Below are positions 47,088 to 57,183 of a DNA stretch of 64,000 nucleotides, one piece after another (the stretch's first letter is position 1; the number at the start of each line of letters is the position of its first letter). This stretch comes from Clostridiaceae bacterium (lineage in GTDB: Bacteria > Bacillota > Clostridia > DSM-8532): assembly GCA_012521705.1 (NCBI GenBank), contig JAAYLX010000042.1, positions 1 through 64,000 on the forward strand, read 5' to 3'. The notes under the pieces were generated by a model. The model was given only the letters and a program-made list of their open reading frames with translations. It made no database searches and had not been told where the DNA came from. Position numbers and translations under genes: made by a program.

Positions 47088-47125
47088 AATGAGCCTTAAT
47101 ACTTATGAAGGCTCATTATTTTTTT
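47088..47125 (+). terminator. Intrinsic terminator
   Basis: AATGAGCCTT...AAGGCTCATT then ATTTTTTTT. Confidence 0.85.
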
Positions 47126-47285
47126 TGTCCAATCCCAATATGTACACTCCAAAAGCAGCGGTTAAAACGATTTTAGACGACGGCACGCTATCCATTGTGT
47201 AAATTTACCAAAAAATTATATACACTATAGGCTATATTGGATATGGCAAGATTTTAATCCGTATGTTAAGATTAATTCGTAATTG

Positions 47286-47299
47286 TAAAAACGTTTTTA
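47286..47299. promoter_or_regulatory. LacI-family operator upstream of lacI gene
   Basis: Perfect palindrome TAAAAACGTTTTTA. Confidence 0.75.
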
Positions 47300-47331
47300 G
47301 GGGTAAATGATAATATAGAGCAAGGTGTTAT

Positions 47332-48360
47332 ATGAATAAAGTTTCTATCAGAGATGTCGCAAGACATGCAGGAGTATCCATTTCTACAGTGTCGAGGGTT
47401 TTGAGGAAATATAATAATGTACCTGAGGAAACCCGTGAGAAAGTGTTAAGGGCAGTTGAGGAACTGAACTATATTCCAAATTTTATTGCCCAGAGCATGA
47501 CCCAGGGAAAAACCAGAAATATTGGAGTTGTTTTCTCGACATCAGCAGAAAATGCTTTTACAGATCCATTCTATGCGGAAGTCTTAAGAGGTATTGGAAG
47601 AAAAACTCAGGAACATGGTTACTACATACAATTGCTGGCCTTTGACGACCCTGTCAAGGAAAAGGAAGAGTGTCTGAATTTACTGCAATGCGGAAGAGTA
47701 GACGGGCTGATCCTCCTTCGTTCAAGAATGTATGATTCTCTGATTTATGATCTGAACAAGAAAAAACATAAATTTGTCCTCATCGGTCAGGTTTCTGATG
47801 AAATGCCTGTCGAGGGAGTTGTATACAGTGTCGACACCGATAATAAGAAGGGCAGCTATGATATTGTAAGTTATCTGATAAACAAAGGCCATAAAAGAAT
47901 TGCTTATATTGCAGGTAATATGGAATATGTGGTTGACAATGAGAGATATAAGGGCTATCGTCTGGCGCATCTTGATGTAGGATTGGAATGCGATCCTGAG
48001 CTTGTTATTGAAGCCCCTGCAGATACCTATGAATTAAAGGATGTAATTAAAGAAAAATTAAGAAAAATAGAAGGTATAACAGCAATTTTCGCAAGAGATG
48101 ACTTAAAGGCGGTAGCGGCCATGTTTGCTGTTTCAGAACTCGGACTTAAAGTACCCGAAGATGTGATGGTGGTAGGCTATAATAATTACCTCATTTCCAC
48201 TGTAATAGAACCAAAACTCACAACAGTCAACGTCCCGGTTTACGATCTTGGAGTGCATGCTGCGCAGCTTATGGTCGATGTTATCGAAGGACGCAAGATT
48301 TCTGAAAACAGAATTGTACTTCCTATTGAAATTATTGAGAGAAAATCAACCGGAGGATAA
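47332..48360 (+). CDS. LacI-family transcriptional regulator
   Basis: MNKVSIRDVARHAGVSISTVSRVLRKYNNVPEETREKVLRAVEELNYIPN. Confidence 0.96.
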   Translation: MNKVSIRDVARHAGVSISTVSRVLRKYNNVPEETREKVLRAVEELNYIPNFIAQSMTQGKTRNIGVVFSTSAENAFTDPFYAEVLRGIGRKTQEHGYYIQLLAFDDPVKEKEECLNLLQCGRVDGLILLRSRMYDSLIYDLNKKKHKFVLIGQVSDEMPVEGVVYSVDTDNKKGSYDIVSYLINKGHKRIAYIAGNMEYVVDNERYKGYRLAHLDVGLECDPELVIEAPADTYELKDVIKEKLRKIEGITAIFARDDLKAVAAMFAVSELGLKVPEDVMVVGYNNYLISTVIEPKLTTVNVPVYDLGVHAAQLMVDVIEGRKISENRIVLPIEIIERKSTGG

Positions 48361-48417
48361 ATATCCGGCAGAAATAAGTTATTTCAGGATAACTTCCGGT
48401 ATTTTTTTAATGGCTTC

Positions 48418-48435
48418 TATAAAAACGTTTTTATA
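48418..48435. promoter_or_regulatory. LacI-family operator upstream of the sugar ABC operon
   Basis: Perfect palindrome TATAAAAACGTTTTTATA, same core as 47286-47299. Confidence 0.8.
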
Positions 48436-48633
48436 AGAAAGCAATCATCAGACAAGAGATTTTTAAGGAGGAAGCATCAAGGCGACAGCTTAGACAAAAA
48501 GGAAAGCCTGACAGTAAAGGACTACCTTTTCAACGCATCATGGTTCATGCAGAACACGCAGATTCAGGAGAAATTCTGAATTTGCAAAACTGTGGTAGAT
48601 AATTCTATTCATAATAATGAAGGAGTGAAAAAA

Positions 48634-49971
48634 ATGAAAAGGATTCTACTTTCAATGGCAGCTGTTGTTACAGCTATTGCGCTCTTGGTTTCCGGTTGTA
48701 CAAAAGCACCTGTCAGCACTGAACCATCCCAGGGCACCAATAAAGAAACCGCTGCGGCAGACAAATCAACCAATGGACCGGTGGAAGTTACATACGCAAC
48801 TTTCCGTGTAGGGGCACATGTTCAGGCTCCCGGGGAGAAGATTATGCTTGAAGAGTTTAACAGACTTTACGGCGACAAAATCAAACTTGTTATCGAAGAA
48901 CTTCCAAGCGATGATGTATATGTAAACAAGATGAAAGCGCTTGCAGCTTCCAACAGCCTGCCAGACGTATTTGATGGCAAAAATGGCGTACGGGAGCTTG
49001 CAATAGCCAACGGCACTGCCCGGAATCTGCTTCCGTATCTTGAAGAAGACCCGGAATGGAAAAAATATGTCGGGGACATGGCTATTAAAGCTAATACCAA
49101 TGAAGATGGAAACCTTTATTCCATATCATACTCCCAGAGAATTATAGGCTACTATTACAATAAAAGCATGTTTGAAAAAGCCGGAATCAAGCCGGCTGAA
49201 ACCTGGGAAGAGTTTATGTCAAATTGTGAGGCGTTGAAAAAAGCAGGTTTTACACCCTTTGCCAATGCAACGGGCGAGAATGCCTGGACAGTAAACCTTC
49301 TTTTAGGAGCCATGATAGGTACAGCCAATGAAGCCGGCAACAAGCTCATGAATGAAAAGCCTGTTACCAACTTTAATACTCCCGAAGTTATTAATGCTCT
49401 TGAAAACATCAAAAAAATTCTTACGGACTATTCCAATACAGATGCTTTAGGAGCGGTTTACGCAAATGCGGCTAATGTTTTCTGTCAGGAACAGGCCGCA
49501 ATGATAGCCAACGGTCCCTGGATGGTTGGTGATTTCACTAACCCCGAAAAATCGGTCGAAGGACTTGACCAGAGACTTGGAGTGGCACTTTATCCCAACA
49601 AGGGCATCTACTCGGAATATGACCCCGGATTTGTACTGTGCGCAAAGGATGACAATCTTGAAGAAGCACTTACATTCCTGAAGTTCCGTACAGGCCCATT
49701 CTCACAAAAAACCTTCCTTGAGACAGCAGGCAGTCTGCCGTTGACCAACAATATCGAATTAAGCGAAGAATTCAAAGCTAAAAAGCCTCTTGTTGTCCAA
49801 CACCTTGAACTGGCTTCTCAGGCTGAATACAAATTCAAGACCCTTGACGTCATAGCGGATTCGAGCGTGATTGACTCCTTCGCAAAACTTTATCCCGAAT
49901 TGGTCTTTGGAGAAATCGATGCTCAAACCTTTGCGCAGAAACTTACAGACGCTGTTTACAGACAGAAGTAA
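48634..49971 (+). CDS. Sugar ABC substrate-binding lipoprotein (SBP_bac_1 type)
   Basis: Lipobox VSGC; YNKSMFEKAGIKPAETWEEFMSNCEALKKAGFTPFA; aaggag before ATG 48634. Confidence 0.92.
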   Translation: MKRILLSMAAVVTAIALLVSGCTKAPVSTEPSQGTNKETAAADKSTNGPVEVTYATFRVGAHVQAPGEKIMLEEFNRLYGDKIKLVIEELPSDDVYVNKMKALAASNSLPDVFDGKNGVRELAIANGTARNLLPYLEEDPEWKKYVGDMAIKANTNEDGNLYSISYSQRIIGYYYNKSMFEKAGIKPAETWEEFMSNCEALKKAGFTPFANATGENAWTVNLLLGAMIGTANEAGNKLMNEKPVTNFNTPEVINALENIKKILTDYSNTDALGAVYANAANVFCQEQAAMIANGPWMVGDFTNPEKSVEGLDQRLGVALYPNKGIYSEYDPGFVLCAKDDNLEEALTFLKFRTGPFSQKTFLETAGSLPLTNNIELSEEFKAKKPLVVQHLELASQAEYKFKTLDVIADSSVIDSFAKLYPELVFGEIDAQTFAQKLTDAVYRQK

Positions 49972-49979
49972 TTACTGAC

Positions 49980-50059
49980 GGGACTGTCTCAGATGTTTAA
50001 ATCATCCCCTGCTACGATCCATGCAAAGTCCGTATAATATAAAAATTTGAGACAGTCCC
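49980..50059 (+). promoter_or_regulatory. 12-bp inverted repeat enclosing the binding protein-permease spacer
   Basis: GGGACTGTCTCA (49980-49991) and TGAGACAGTCCC (50048-50059), perfect complements. Confidence 0.65.
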
Positions 50060-50144
50060 TCCATCAGGTAATAACATGGAATGATATTCTGCATAAAGTA
50101 TGGAATTCCCGGCGCAAAGAAGGTTAGTAAAGAAGGTATTCTGT

Positions 50145-51023
50145 ATGAAAGTTAAAAAAAGATGGATCATTATTTTTCTTACGCCTGCAGTATTGCTATT
50201 TGCTTTTGTTTATCTCACTTCTTTGTACATATTGGTAACAACTTCTTTTACAGATTTGACTGCCGGAGGCGGAGGAAATTTTGTTGGACTTAAAAATTAT
50301 ATTGAGCTTTTTAAGCCTGCCAGTGAATTCTGGAGCGTATTGAAAAACAATGTCATCTGGGTGCTGCTTCAATCAACTGTTCATGTTTATCTTGGAGTTA
50401 TAGTAGCTTTGATTCTTGCAAGAAACAAGTGGTATACAAGTCTTGTGAGAACCATATACATGCTTCCCAACATAATCTCAAATGCAGCCCTTGGAATGCT
50501 GTTCATTTTTATTCTCAATCCCAAATTCGGATTGATAAACAATACATGGCGCCTGATAAGCGGAAACGATGCTTATATGCAGAACTGGTTCATGGACCCA
50601 AAAACAGCTTTCGGTTCTGTGACTATGACCTGGCTTCCCTACGCAGGAATAACTGCCATTCTTGTGATGGCTGAAATGACTTCCATACCTGATTCAATAT
50701 ATGAAGCCGCAATAATCGACGGTGCATCTCAACTGCAGATAAACATGTTCATCGTGTTGCCGCTGATGCGGAATATTATTGGCACTACGACAATTCTGGC
50801 AGCGTCCAATATGCTTCAGAAACTTGATATTATACTTCTTACAACCAGCGGCGGACCGGGTACAAGAACGACAAACATGCCCATGAGCATATACCGTACA
50901 GCATTAATTGACAATAATTACAGCCTGGCAAATGCCCAGGGGGTTTTCCTGATTCTGTTCGGATTGGTTGCAGTTTTGCTGATACGCAAAATTTATCGCA
51001 TGAATGAAAATATCTTAGGGTGA
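50145..51023 (+). CDS. Sugar ABC transporter permease (MalF type)
   Basis: EAAIIDGASQLQINMFIVLPLMRN EAA motif; 6-TM pattern. Confidence 0.92.
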   Translation: MKVKKRWIIIFLTPAVLLFAFVYLTSLYILVTTSFTDLTAGGGGNFVGLKNYIELFKPASEFWSVLKNNVIWVLLQSTVHVYLGVIVALILARNKWYTSLVRTIYMLPNIISNAALGMLFIFILNPKFGLINNTWRLISGNDAYMQNWFMDPKTAFGSVTMTWLPYAGITAILVMAEMTSIPDSIYEAAIIDGASQLQINMFIVLPLMRNIIGTTTILAASNMLQKLDIILLTTSGGPGTRTTNMPMSIYRTALIDNNYSLANAQGVFLILFGLVAVLLIRKIYRMNENILG

Positions 51024-51028
51024 GTGGT

Positions 51029-51859
51029 ATGCAAATAAATAAAATAATGGCCAAGACCATTTCAGCAATATTTCTGTTATTAATCGTCTGTGTCTCAATT
51101 GTCCCGTTTTTATGGGTGTTCGCATCATCTTTCAAGAGCAATGCGGATATTATGTCGGCTGCAATGGGTTTTCCCAATGGATTAAAGTTTATAAACTATA
51201 AAAATGCCTTTAAATTGGCGCCAATAGACAAGTTTTACATTAACAGCATTATTGTGACGTTCTTTGGAATATTGCTGAATGTAACCTTTGCAAGTGCCGC
51301 AGCATATGTGCTTTCAAGGTTTTCCTTCAAAGGGGCCAGGTTCTTAACGGTCATGCTTTCAATGGGGCTTTTTATTCCCGGAGCGGCATTGCTGCAGCCT
51401 TTGTTCCAGATAATAAGCAAAGCAAACCTGAGCAACAGCCACGCCGGGCTGGTTATTGTATATTCGGCATTAGGTCTTGCCACTACGCTCTATGTCATGA
51501 TCAGCTATTTTAAAACTATACCGAAAGAGCTTGAGGAATCTGCCTACATTGAGGGTTCAGGTTTTGTGAATACTTTTTTCCGCATAATATTGCCGCTCAC
51601 CAGGCCGGCGCTCAGTACCGCCGCCGTGATACAGTTTCTGTTGTGCTGGAATGAATTTCAGTTTGCTTTGATTCTTACAAGCGACAATAATGTAAGAACC
51701 CTTCCAATTGCTCTGTATTATTTTAAGAGCTCATTTGCCAGTGATTATGGAGCCATGTTTGCTGCAACCATATTGGTTATATGTCCCAGTATAATTGTAT
51801 TCATACTTCTTCAAAAACAGGTTGTAAGAGGACTGGTGGCAGGTTCTGTCAAAGGCTGA
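51029..51859 (+). CDS. Sugar ABC transporter permease (MalG type)
   Basis: EESAYIEGSGFVNTFFRIILPLTRPALSTAAV; C-terminal LLQKQVVRGLVAGSVKG. Confidence 0.93.
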   Translation: MQINKIMAKTISAIFLLLIVCVSIVPFLWVFASSFKSNADIMSAAMGFPNGLKFINYKNAFKLAPIDKFYINSIIVTFFGILLNVTFASAAAYVLSRFSFKGARFLTVMLSMGLFIPGAALLQPLFQIISKANLSNSHAGLVIVYSALGLATTLYVMISYFKTIPKELEESAYIEGSGFVNTFFRIILPLTRPALSTAAVIQFLLCWNEFQFALILTSDNNVRTLPIALYYFKSSFASDYGAMFAATILVICPSIIVFILLQKQVVRGLVAGSVKG

Positions 51860-51906
51860 TTTTTTGATTGTTTTCTTCTAATATCTTTATATTTGTGGGG
51901 TTTGAT

Positions 51907-53592
51907 ATGAACAGCTCAATTAAGAAAACAATAAGAGAAAAACTTTTATTTATATACGGCAATAATTCAAACTTCGATATAGACGATACCATGAACAAGA
52001 TTGAAGCGATTATTCACAAATACAGGGATATTAATGTCCCGTCAGGCTTTGTTGATGAAAAAGATGCAATATTAATAACTTACAGCGACAATCTTATAAG
52101 GGAAAATGAATATCCCCTTGCCACACTAAAAAAATTCATGAAAAACTACGTAGGGGACAGAATTACATCAATTCATCTTTTGGCAATGTTTCCCTATTCT
52201 TCGGATGACGGATTTTCAGTAATTGATTACCGAAGCATTGATCCGAAATTGGGAAACTGGGAAGATATTCGGAAGTTGTCCCGGGATTATAAATTGATGT
52301 ATGATGCGGTTATAAATCATGTTTCAAAAGAGTGTCAATGGTTTCAGGAATATCTTAAAGGGAACAGAAAATACGAGGGTTATTTTCTTGATTGCGACCC
52401 GGGTAAAGATTACTCTGAAGTTGTTCGACCACGCACTACGCCTCTCCTTACCAGATTTAGCACAATAAATGGTGAAAAACATATATGGACGACATTCAGC
52501 GATGACCAGATAGATCTGAACTTCGGTGAGCCTGAAGTGCTCCTTGAGATAATAGATTTACTTCTCTTCTATGCGCAGAATGGGGCCAAATATATCAGAT
52601 TGGATGCAGTAGGTTTTCTTTGGAAGGAACTGGGCACATCATGCATCCATCATCCCAAAACCCATGAAATTGTAAAACTCATTCGCCTTGTGTTAAACAG
52701 TGTTGCAGGAGATGTAATAATAATTACCGAGACCAATGTTCCGCATGAGGAGAATATAAGCTATTTCGGCAATAATGACGAAGCCCACATGGTATACCAA
52801 TTCCCCCTTGCACCGCTGGTACTTTATTCTTTCATTACTGAGAGCGCAGTCAAGCTGAGTGATTGGGCATCTACAATTGACGCATCCTGTGGTGAAACTA
52901 CATATCTCAATTTTCTTGCTTCCCATGACGGGATAGGTTTGCGCCCTGTGGAGGGAATTCTCACTGAAGAAGAAAGGAAAATGATGATCGATACTGTTTT
53001 GGCAAGGGGAGGAAGAATCTCATATAAACTTAACCCTGACAATAGCCGAACACCTTACGAGATGAATATCAATTACCAGGATGCCTTGTCACCTTTAAGT
53101 GACAGTGAAACCAACAGACTTATGAGATTCATGGGAGCTGAGACCATACTGATGTCACTGGTGGGTGTTCCTGGAATATATATCCATAGTTTACTGGGTT
53201 CCCGCAACTATTACAAAGGCGTTGAGGAAAGCGGAATTAACCGCAGGATAAACCGGGAACAGTTAAATTATGAAACTCTTATTAATGAACTTGATTCTAA
53301 TACGCATAGGGCGAGGGTTCTTAATGAGCATCTGAGAAGACTTGAAATCCGAAGAAATTGCACTGCTTTTTCACCGAAAGCCCGGCAGAAAATACTGAGG
53401 TTTGATGACAGGGTATTTGCTGTGCTGAGAAACAATGAAACGACAGGAGAAAGAGTGCTGGCGCTCATAAATGTTTCCTCCGATACCGTCAGAATAAACA
53501 CTAATTATTCGGGTATTGATCTTCTGACAGGAATTGAGGTTTCAGGAAATGTCGAAATCAAGCCATTTGACTGTATGTGGATCAAGTGTTGA
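51907..53592 (+). CDS. GH13_18-type sugar phosphorylase (sucrose/glucosylglycerate phosphorylase-like)
   Basis: FSDDQIDLNFGEPEVL, AKYIRLDAVGFLWKELGT, IITETNVPHEENISYFGNNDEAHMVYQFPLAPL, LASHDGIGLRP. Confidence 0.85.
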   Translation: MNSSIKKTIREKLLFIYGNNSNFDIDDTMNKIEAIIHKYRDINVPSGFVDEKDAILITYSDNLIRENEYPLATLKKFMKNYVGDRITSIHLLAMFPYSSDDGFSVIDYRSIDPKLGNWEDIRKLSRDYKLMYDAVINHVSKECQWFQEYLKGNRKYEGYFLDCDPGKDYSEVVRPRTTPLLTRFSTINGEKHIWTTFSDDQIDLNFGEPEVLLEIIDLLLFYAQNGAKYIRLDAVGFLWKELGTSCIHHPKTHEIVKLIRLVLNSVAGDVIIITETNVPHEENISYFGNNDEAHMVYQFPLAPLVLYSFITESAVKLSDWASTIDASCGETTYLNFLASHDGIGLRPVEGILTEEERKMMIDTVLARGGRISYKLNPDNSRTPYEMNINYQDALSPLSDSETNRLMRFMGAETILMSLVGVPGIYIHSLLGSRNYYKGVEESGINRRINREQLNYETLINELDSNTHRARVLNEHLRRLEIRRNCTAFSPKARQKILRFDDRVFAVLRNNETTGERVLALINVSSDTVRINTNYSGIDLLTGIEVSGNVEIKPFDCMWIKC

Positions 53593-53611
53593 AAGTCAGG
53601 GAAACTGTACT

Positions 53612-53818
53612 GAACAAGTGGCACAGTCTTTCTCACGTCCTCGGCCCAGAAAAGCTGTAAGGCTCAATACTTGCTCTCTTGGGGTACGCGGGCGAACTTG
53701 CCATCCGGGCAAGCGCCGCTCACTCGACTTCCTGTCGATCGACCCCAATCGAGCTGCGTATTTCGCCGAAAGCTTTGATCTTCGCCTGCGGATATTTTAA
53801 AGACTGTGCCACTTGTTC
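53612..53818 (+). repeat. Dispersed foldable element, copy 2 (perfect 20-bp terminal inverted repeats)
   Basis: GAACAAGTGGCACAGTCTTT (53612-53631) and AAAGACTGTGCCACTTGTTC (53799-53818) are perfect reverse complements; interior shared with 15561-15760. Confidence 0.92.
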
Positions 53819-53962
53819 TAATCGATGTCCTGTCGACCGCCTTAATCGTGTTTATAATTTACCAACATCTCTTAACCTTCGCTGTTGATTTCTCAATAGG
53901 CAGAGCCGTTTTTGCTAAACAGCTTCCTGAACTTAGGACGTGAAAAAGGCAGATCCTCTCAA

Positions 53963-55234
53963 TCAGAGCTTTGTAATTATAAAATTATCATCTAAAAGCG
54001 CCCAGTTCTGCGGGAACGGATAGCCCAGCGCCCAATAACTGATTCCCCTTAAGTCATATTCCTTTACCAAATCGAATTTTGCCTGCGCACTTCGGGCATC
54101 CTCAAACCAGACTTCATGGCCCCGGCCCTGCTCATCAACATATCTGAAAAAGGGGGATTGACTTACCGGGTCAAACTGGATTACCGCGCCATATCTGATT
54201 GCTCTTCTAACAGCCTCCTGATTGCTGAAAGTCTCTGCTTCCTGCCCGCGCATGTGGGGAACAAGCCAATCCCTGGCATATATCTGGAACCCTAATAAAA
54301 TTTTATTTTTAGGGATAAGAGTAACCGCATAATCGAGGACCCGCCTCATTTCATTAATTGGTGATATGGCCTGGGGCGGACCTCCCCGCCAGCCCCATTC
54401 ATAGGTCATGAGAACAACAAAGTCTGCGATCCTTCCATGTGCTTCATAATCATGAGCCTCATACAGAAGGCCTGCCTGCTCGGTGCTTATTTTTGGAGCC
54501 AGTGCGGTGGATACAAAATAACCCTCTCTGTGCAGGCGGCTTACCGCTGTCTCAAGAAAGTTATTGTAGGCTACACGGTCAGCAGGAAGCACATTTTCAA
54601 AGTCTATGTTCAACCCCCGGTAGCCCTTTTGCCGCATAATCCGGACAATATTATTAAGCAGGCTCTCAATTATCTGCGGGCTGTTTAAAACAACGCTCGC
54701 AAGATTCTCACCTCTAGCTGTGGACGTGAAATTAGTTATAGACATCATAGGAACAGCACCGACAGATATGGCTGCCTGTATTGCAGGTACATCCTCAATT
54801 GGCTGAAGGTTTCCGTCCTCCCTGATAAGATAGGCGAAAGGACTCAAGTATGTCAAATACCTGCCTGCATCCCTAACAATTGGTGCTGCCTGCTGACCCA
54901 ACATATAAATATATGCGTTTACCTCTATAACAGGTCTGACTTTTTGCGGGATTCTCAACACATCACCCGGATAGATATAAGCCCCGCTGTCAATGGAATT
55001 TGCAGCAGCAAGTTCGTCTGCTGAAATTGCGTACATTTGTGCAATGCTCCATAGTGATTCGCCCGGCCGTACTATATGGAACAGAACAACACTCGGAATA
55101 ACGAGAGCCAGTCCCGGAACAATCTGGCTGGGACTGGGCAGTTCATTTACCTGCATTATGGATGAGACAGTCACACCGTATGAGCTGGCAATACCAAACA
55201 GGCTTTCACCAGGACTTACAACATGAATGAACAT
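53963..55234 (-). CDS. Two-LysM GH18-type spore cortex/cell-wall hydrolase (YaaH/SleL-like)
   Basis: LysM MFIHVVSPGESLFGIASSYGVTVSSIMQVNEL and LFHIVRPGESLWSIAQMYAISADELAAANSI; GH18 GYRGLNIDFENVLPADR, VLMTYEWGWRGGPPQAISP. Confidence 0.93.
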   Translation of the reverse strand: MFIHVVSPGESLFGIASSYGVTVSSIMQVNELPSPSQIVPGLALVIPSVVLFHIVRPGESLWSIAQMYAISADELAAANSIDSGAYIYPGDVLRIPQKVRPVIEVNAYIYMLGQQAAPIVRDAGRYLTYLSPFAYLIREDGNLQPIEDVPAIQAAISVGAVPMMSITNFTSTARGENLASVVLNSPQIIESLLNNIVRIMRQKGYRGLNIDFENVLPADRVAYNNFLETAVSRLHREGYFVSTALAPKISTEQAGLLYEAHDYEAHGRIADFVVLMTYEWGWRGGPPQAISPINEMRRVLDYAVTLIPKNKILLGFQIYARDWLVPHMRGQEAETFSNQEAVRRAIRYGAVIQFDPVSQSPFFRYVDEQGRGHEVWFEDARSAQAKFDLVKEYDLRGISYWALGYPFPQNWALLDDNFIITKL

Positions 55235-55427
55235 TGCTATTCCTCCTTATTTTACTAATTAATATATGTGGGTTGCCTGAAAATGAAAGTTGGCCGGTTA
55301 AAAAATAAAGCTGTTGATTCCTTCACAATGTTTTCATATAATGTATATTAATGAATTGCAGAACAGTAAGCATGGCTTTTTATCAATACTCTGGTTTGTA
55401 GTATAGAAGTATGGGAGGAAGAGAAAA

Positions 55428-57086
55428 ATGCCTATCACTGATTTTTTAACTCGCAATGCCCTTTTGTATGGCGATGAAACCTGTCTTACAGAAATCAATT
55501 TAACCCTTCAGGAAGAACACAATGTCATTTGGCGCGAATATGAACTGATTGAAAACAATCCGGCCGGAGAATACAGGCTGAGTATGACATGGCGTGTTTT
55601 CAACGAAAAGGCAAACAGGTTTGCGAATCTTCTCATTAAAAGAGGTATCAAAAAAGGGGATAAAGTAGCTATTCTTCTTATGAACTGCCTGGAATGGCTG
55701 CCAATTTATTTCGGAATTCTGAAAACAGGAGCTATAGCGGTTCCTTTAAACTTCCGCTATACCGCTGAAGAAATAAAATACTGCCTGGAGCTGTCAGAAT
55801 CCAGGGCATTGATATTCGGACCAGAATTTATTGGACGTATGGAAGCGATTTATGACCAGATACCTCAAATCAGGCCATTGTTCTTTGCCGGGGAAAACAG
55901 ACCTTCATTTGCCGAAAGCTATGACAGGCTTACTGCAAATTGCTCCAGTGAAGAGCCAAGGGTAGAGTTTACAGATCAGGATGATGCTGCAATATATTTT
56001 TCATCAGGTACAACAGGCTTCCCTAAAGCGATTCTGCATACACACGCAAGTCTCATGTCTGCATGTATAACAGAAGCCATGCACCATGGACAGACCAGGA
56101 AGGATAATTTCCTTTGCATTCCGCCCCTTTATCATACAGGCGCTAAAATGCACTGGTTCGGAAGCCTGTATTCAGGCAGCAAAGCAGTTTTGTTGCGCGG
56201 AATCAAGCCGGAATGGATATTAAGAACCATATCGGAAGAGAAAATCACCATTGTATGGCTCTTGGTTCCATGGGCCCAGGATATTCTGGATGCCATTGAC
56301 AACGGAGAAGTCAATCTTGAAGACTATGACCTTTCCCAGTGGAGACTTATGCATATTGGAGCGCAACCTGTTCCGCCAAGCCTTATTAAACGCTGGAAAA
56401 AGATCTTTCCTCATCATCAGTATGATACCAACTACGGTTTGAGTGAATCCATCGGCCCTGGTTGTGTACATCTGGGTATTGAGAACATACATAAAGTAGG
56501 CGCCATAGGTATTCCCGGACATAACTGGCAGGTTAAAATAGTGGACGAAAACGGGGAGCCGGTTGCCCAGGGAGAAGTTGGTGAGCTGGCGGTCAAAGGC
56601 CCCGGTGTCATGAAATGCTATTATAATGATCCCGAAGCTACAGCAGCGGTTCTGAAGGATGGCTGGCTGTTTACCGGAGACATGGGCACGATGGATGAGG
56701 ACGGATTTATCTACCTGGTTGACAGGAAGAAGGATGTAATCATAAGCGGAGGAGAGAATGTATACCCTGTCCAGGTTGAAGATTTCTTAAGAAGTCATGA
56801 TGCCATAAAAGATGCTGCAGTAATAGGTTTGCCCGATAAACGCCTTGGTGAGATTGTTGCAGCTATTATCGAGCTCAAGGATGGCGCAACATGTACAGAG
56901 GAAGACATCATAAGTTTCTGCTCGGAACTGCCACGTTATAAACGGCCAAAGAAAATAATATTTGATGATGTGCCCAGAAACCCGACAGGCAAAATAGAAA
57001 AACCAAAACTGAGAGAAAAATATGGCGCTGCCTGCCTGGTTGCCGCACAGAACGAATTAACAGAATGTGCTGTGACAGCAACTTGA
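55428..57086 (+). CDS. AMP-binding acyl-CoA synthetase/ligase
   Basis: AAIYFSSGTTGFPKAILHTH, DTNYGLSESIGPG, LFTGDMGTMDEDGFIYLVDRKKDVIISGGENVYPVQVE, PRNPTGKIEKPKLRE. Confidence 0.93.
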   Translation: MPITDFLTRNALLYGDETCLTEINLTLQEEHNVIWREYELIENNPAGEYRLSMTWRVFNEKANRFANLLIKRGIKKGDKVAILLMNCLEWLPIYFGILKTGAIAVPLNFRYTAEEIKYCLELSESRALIFGPEFIGRMEAIYDQIPQIRPLFFAGENRPSFAESYDRLTANCSSEEPRVEFTDQDDAAIYFSSGTTGFPKAILHTHASLMSACITEAMHHGQTRKDNFLCIPPLYHTGAKMHWFGSLYSGSKAVLLRGIKPEWILRTISEEKITIVWLLVPWAQDILDAIDNGEVNLEDYDLSQWRLMHIGAQPVPPSLIKRWKKIFPHHQYDTNYGLSESIGPGCVHLGIENIHKVGAIGIPGHNWQVKIVDENGEPVAQGEVGELAVKGPGVMKCYYNDPEATAAVLKDGWLFTGDMGTMDEDGFIYLVDRKKDVIISGGENVYPVQVEDFLRSHDAIKDAAVIGLPDKRLGEIVAAIIELKDGATCTEEDIISFCSELPRYKRPKKIIFDDVPRNPTGKIEKPKLREKYGAACLVAAQNELTECAVTAT

Positions 57087-57117
57087 CAATGTAGTTGCAA
57101 TGCGTGATAATTTTTTT

Positions 57118-57150
57118 AAGCCCTAAGATGATACCTTAGGGCTTTATTTA
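57118..57150 (+). terminator. Intrinsic terminator after acyl-CoA synthetase
   Basis: AAGCCCTAAG-ATGATAC-CTTAGGGCTT then TATTTA. Confidence 0.7.
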
Positions 57151-57183
57151 TGATTGTTTTGACGGGAGCCGGGCTTAGAAAAT

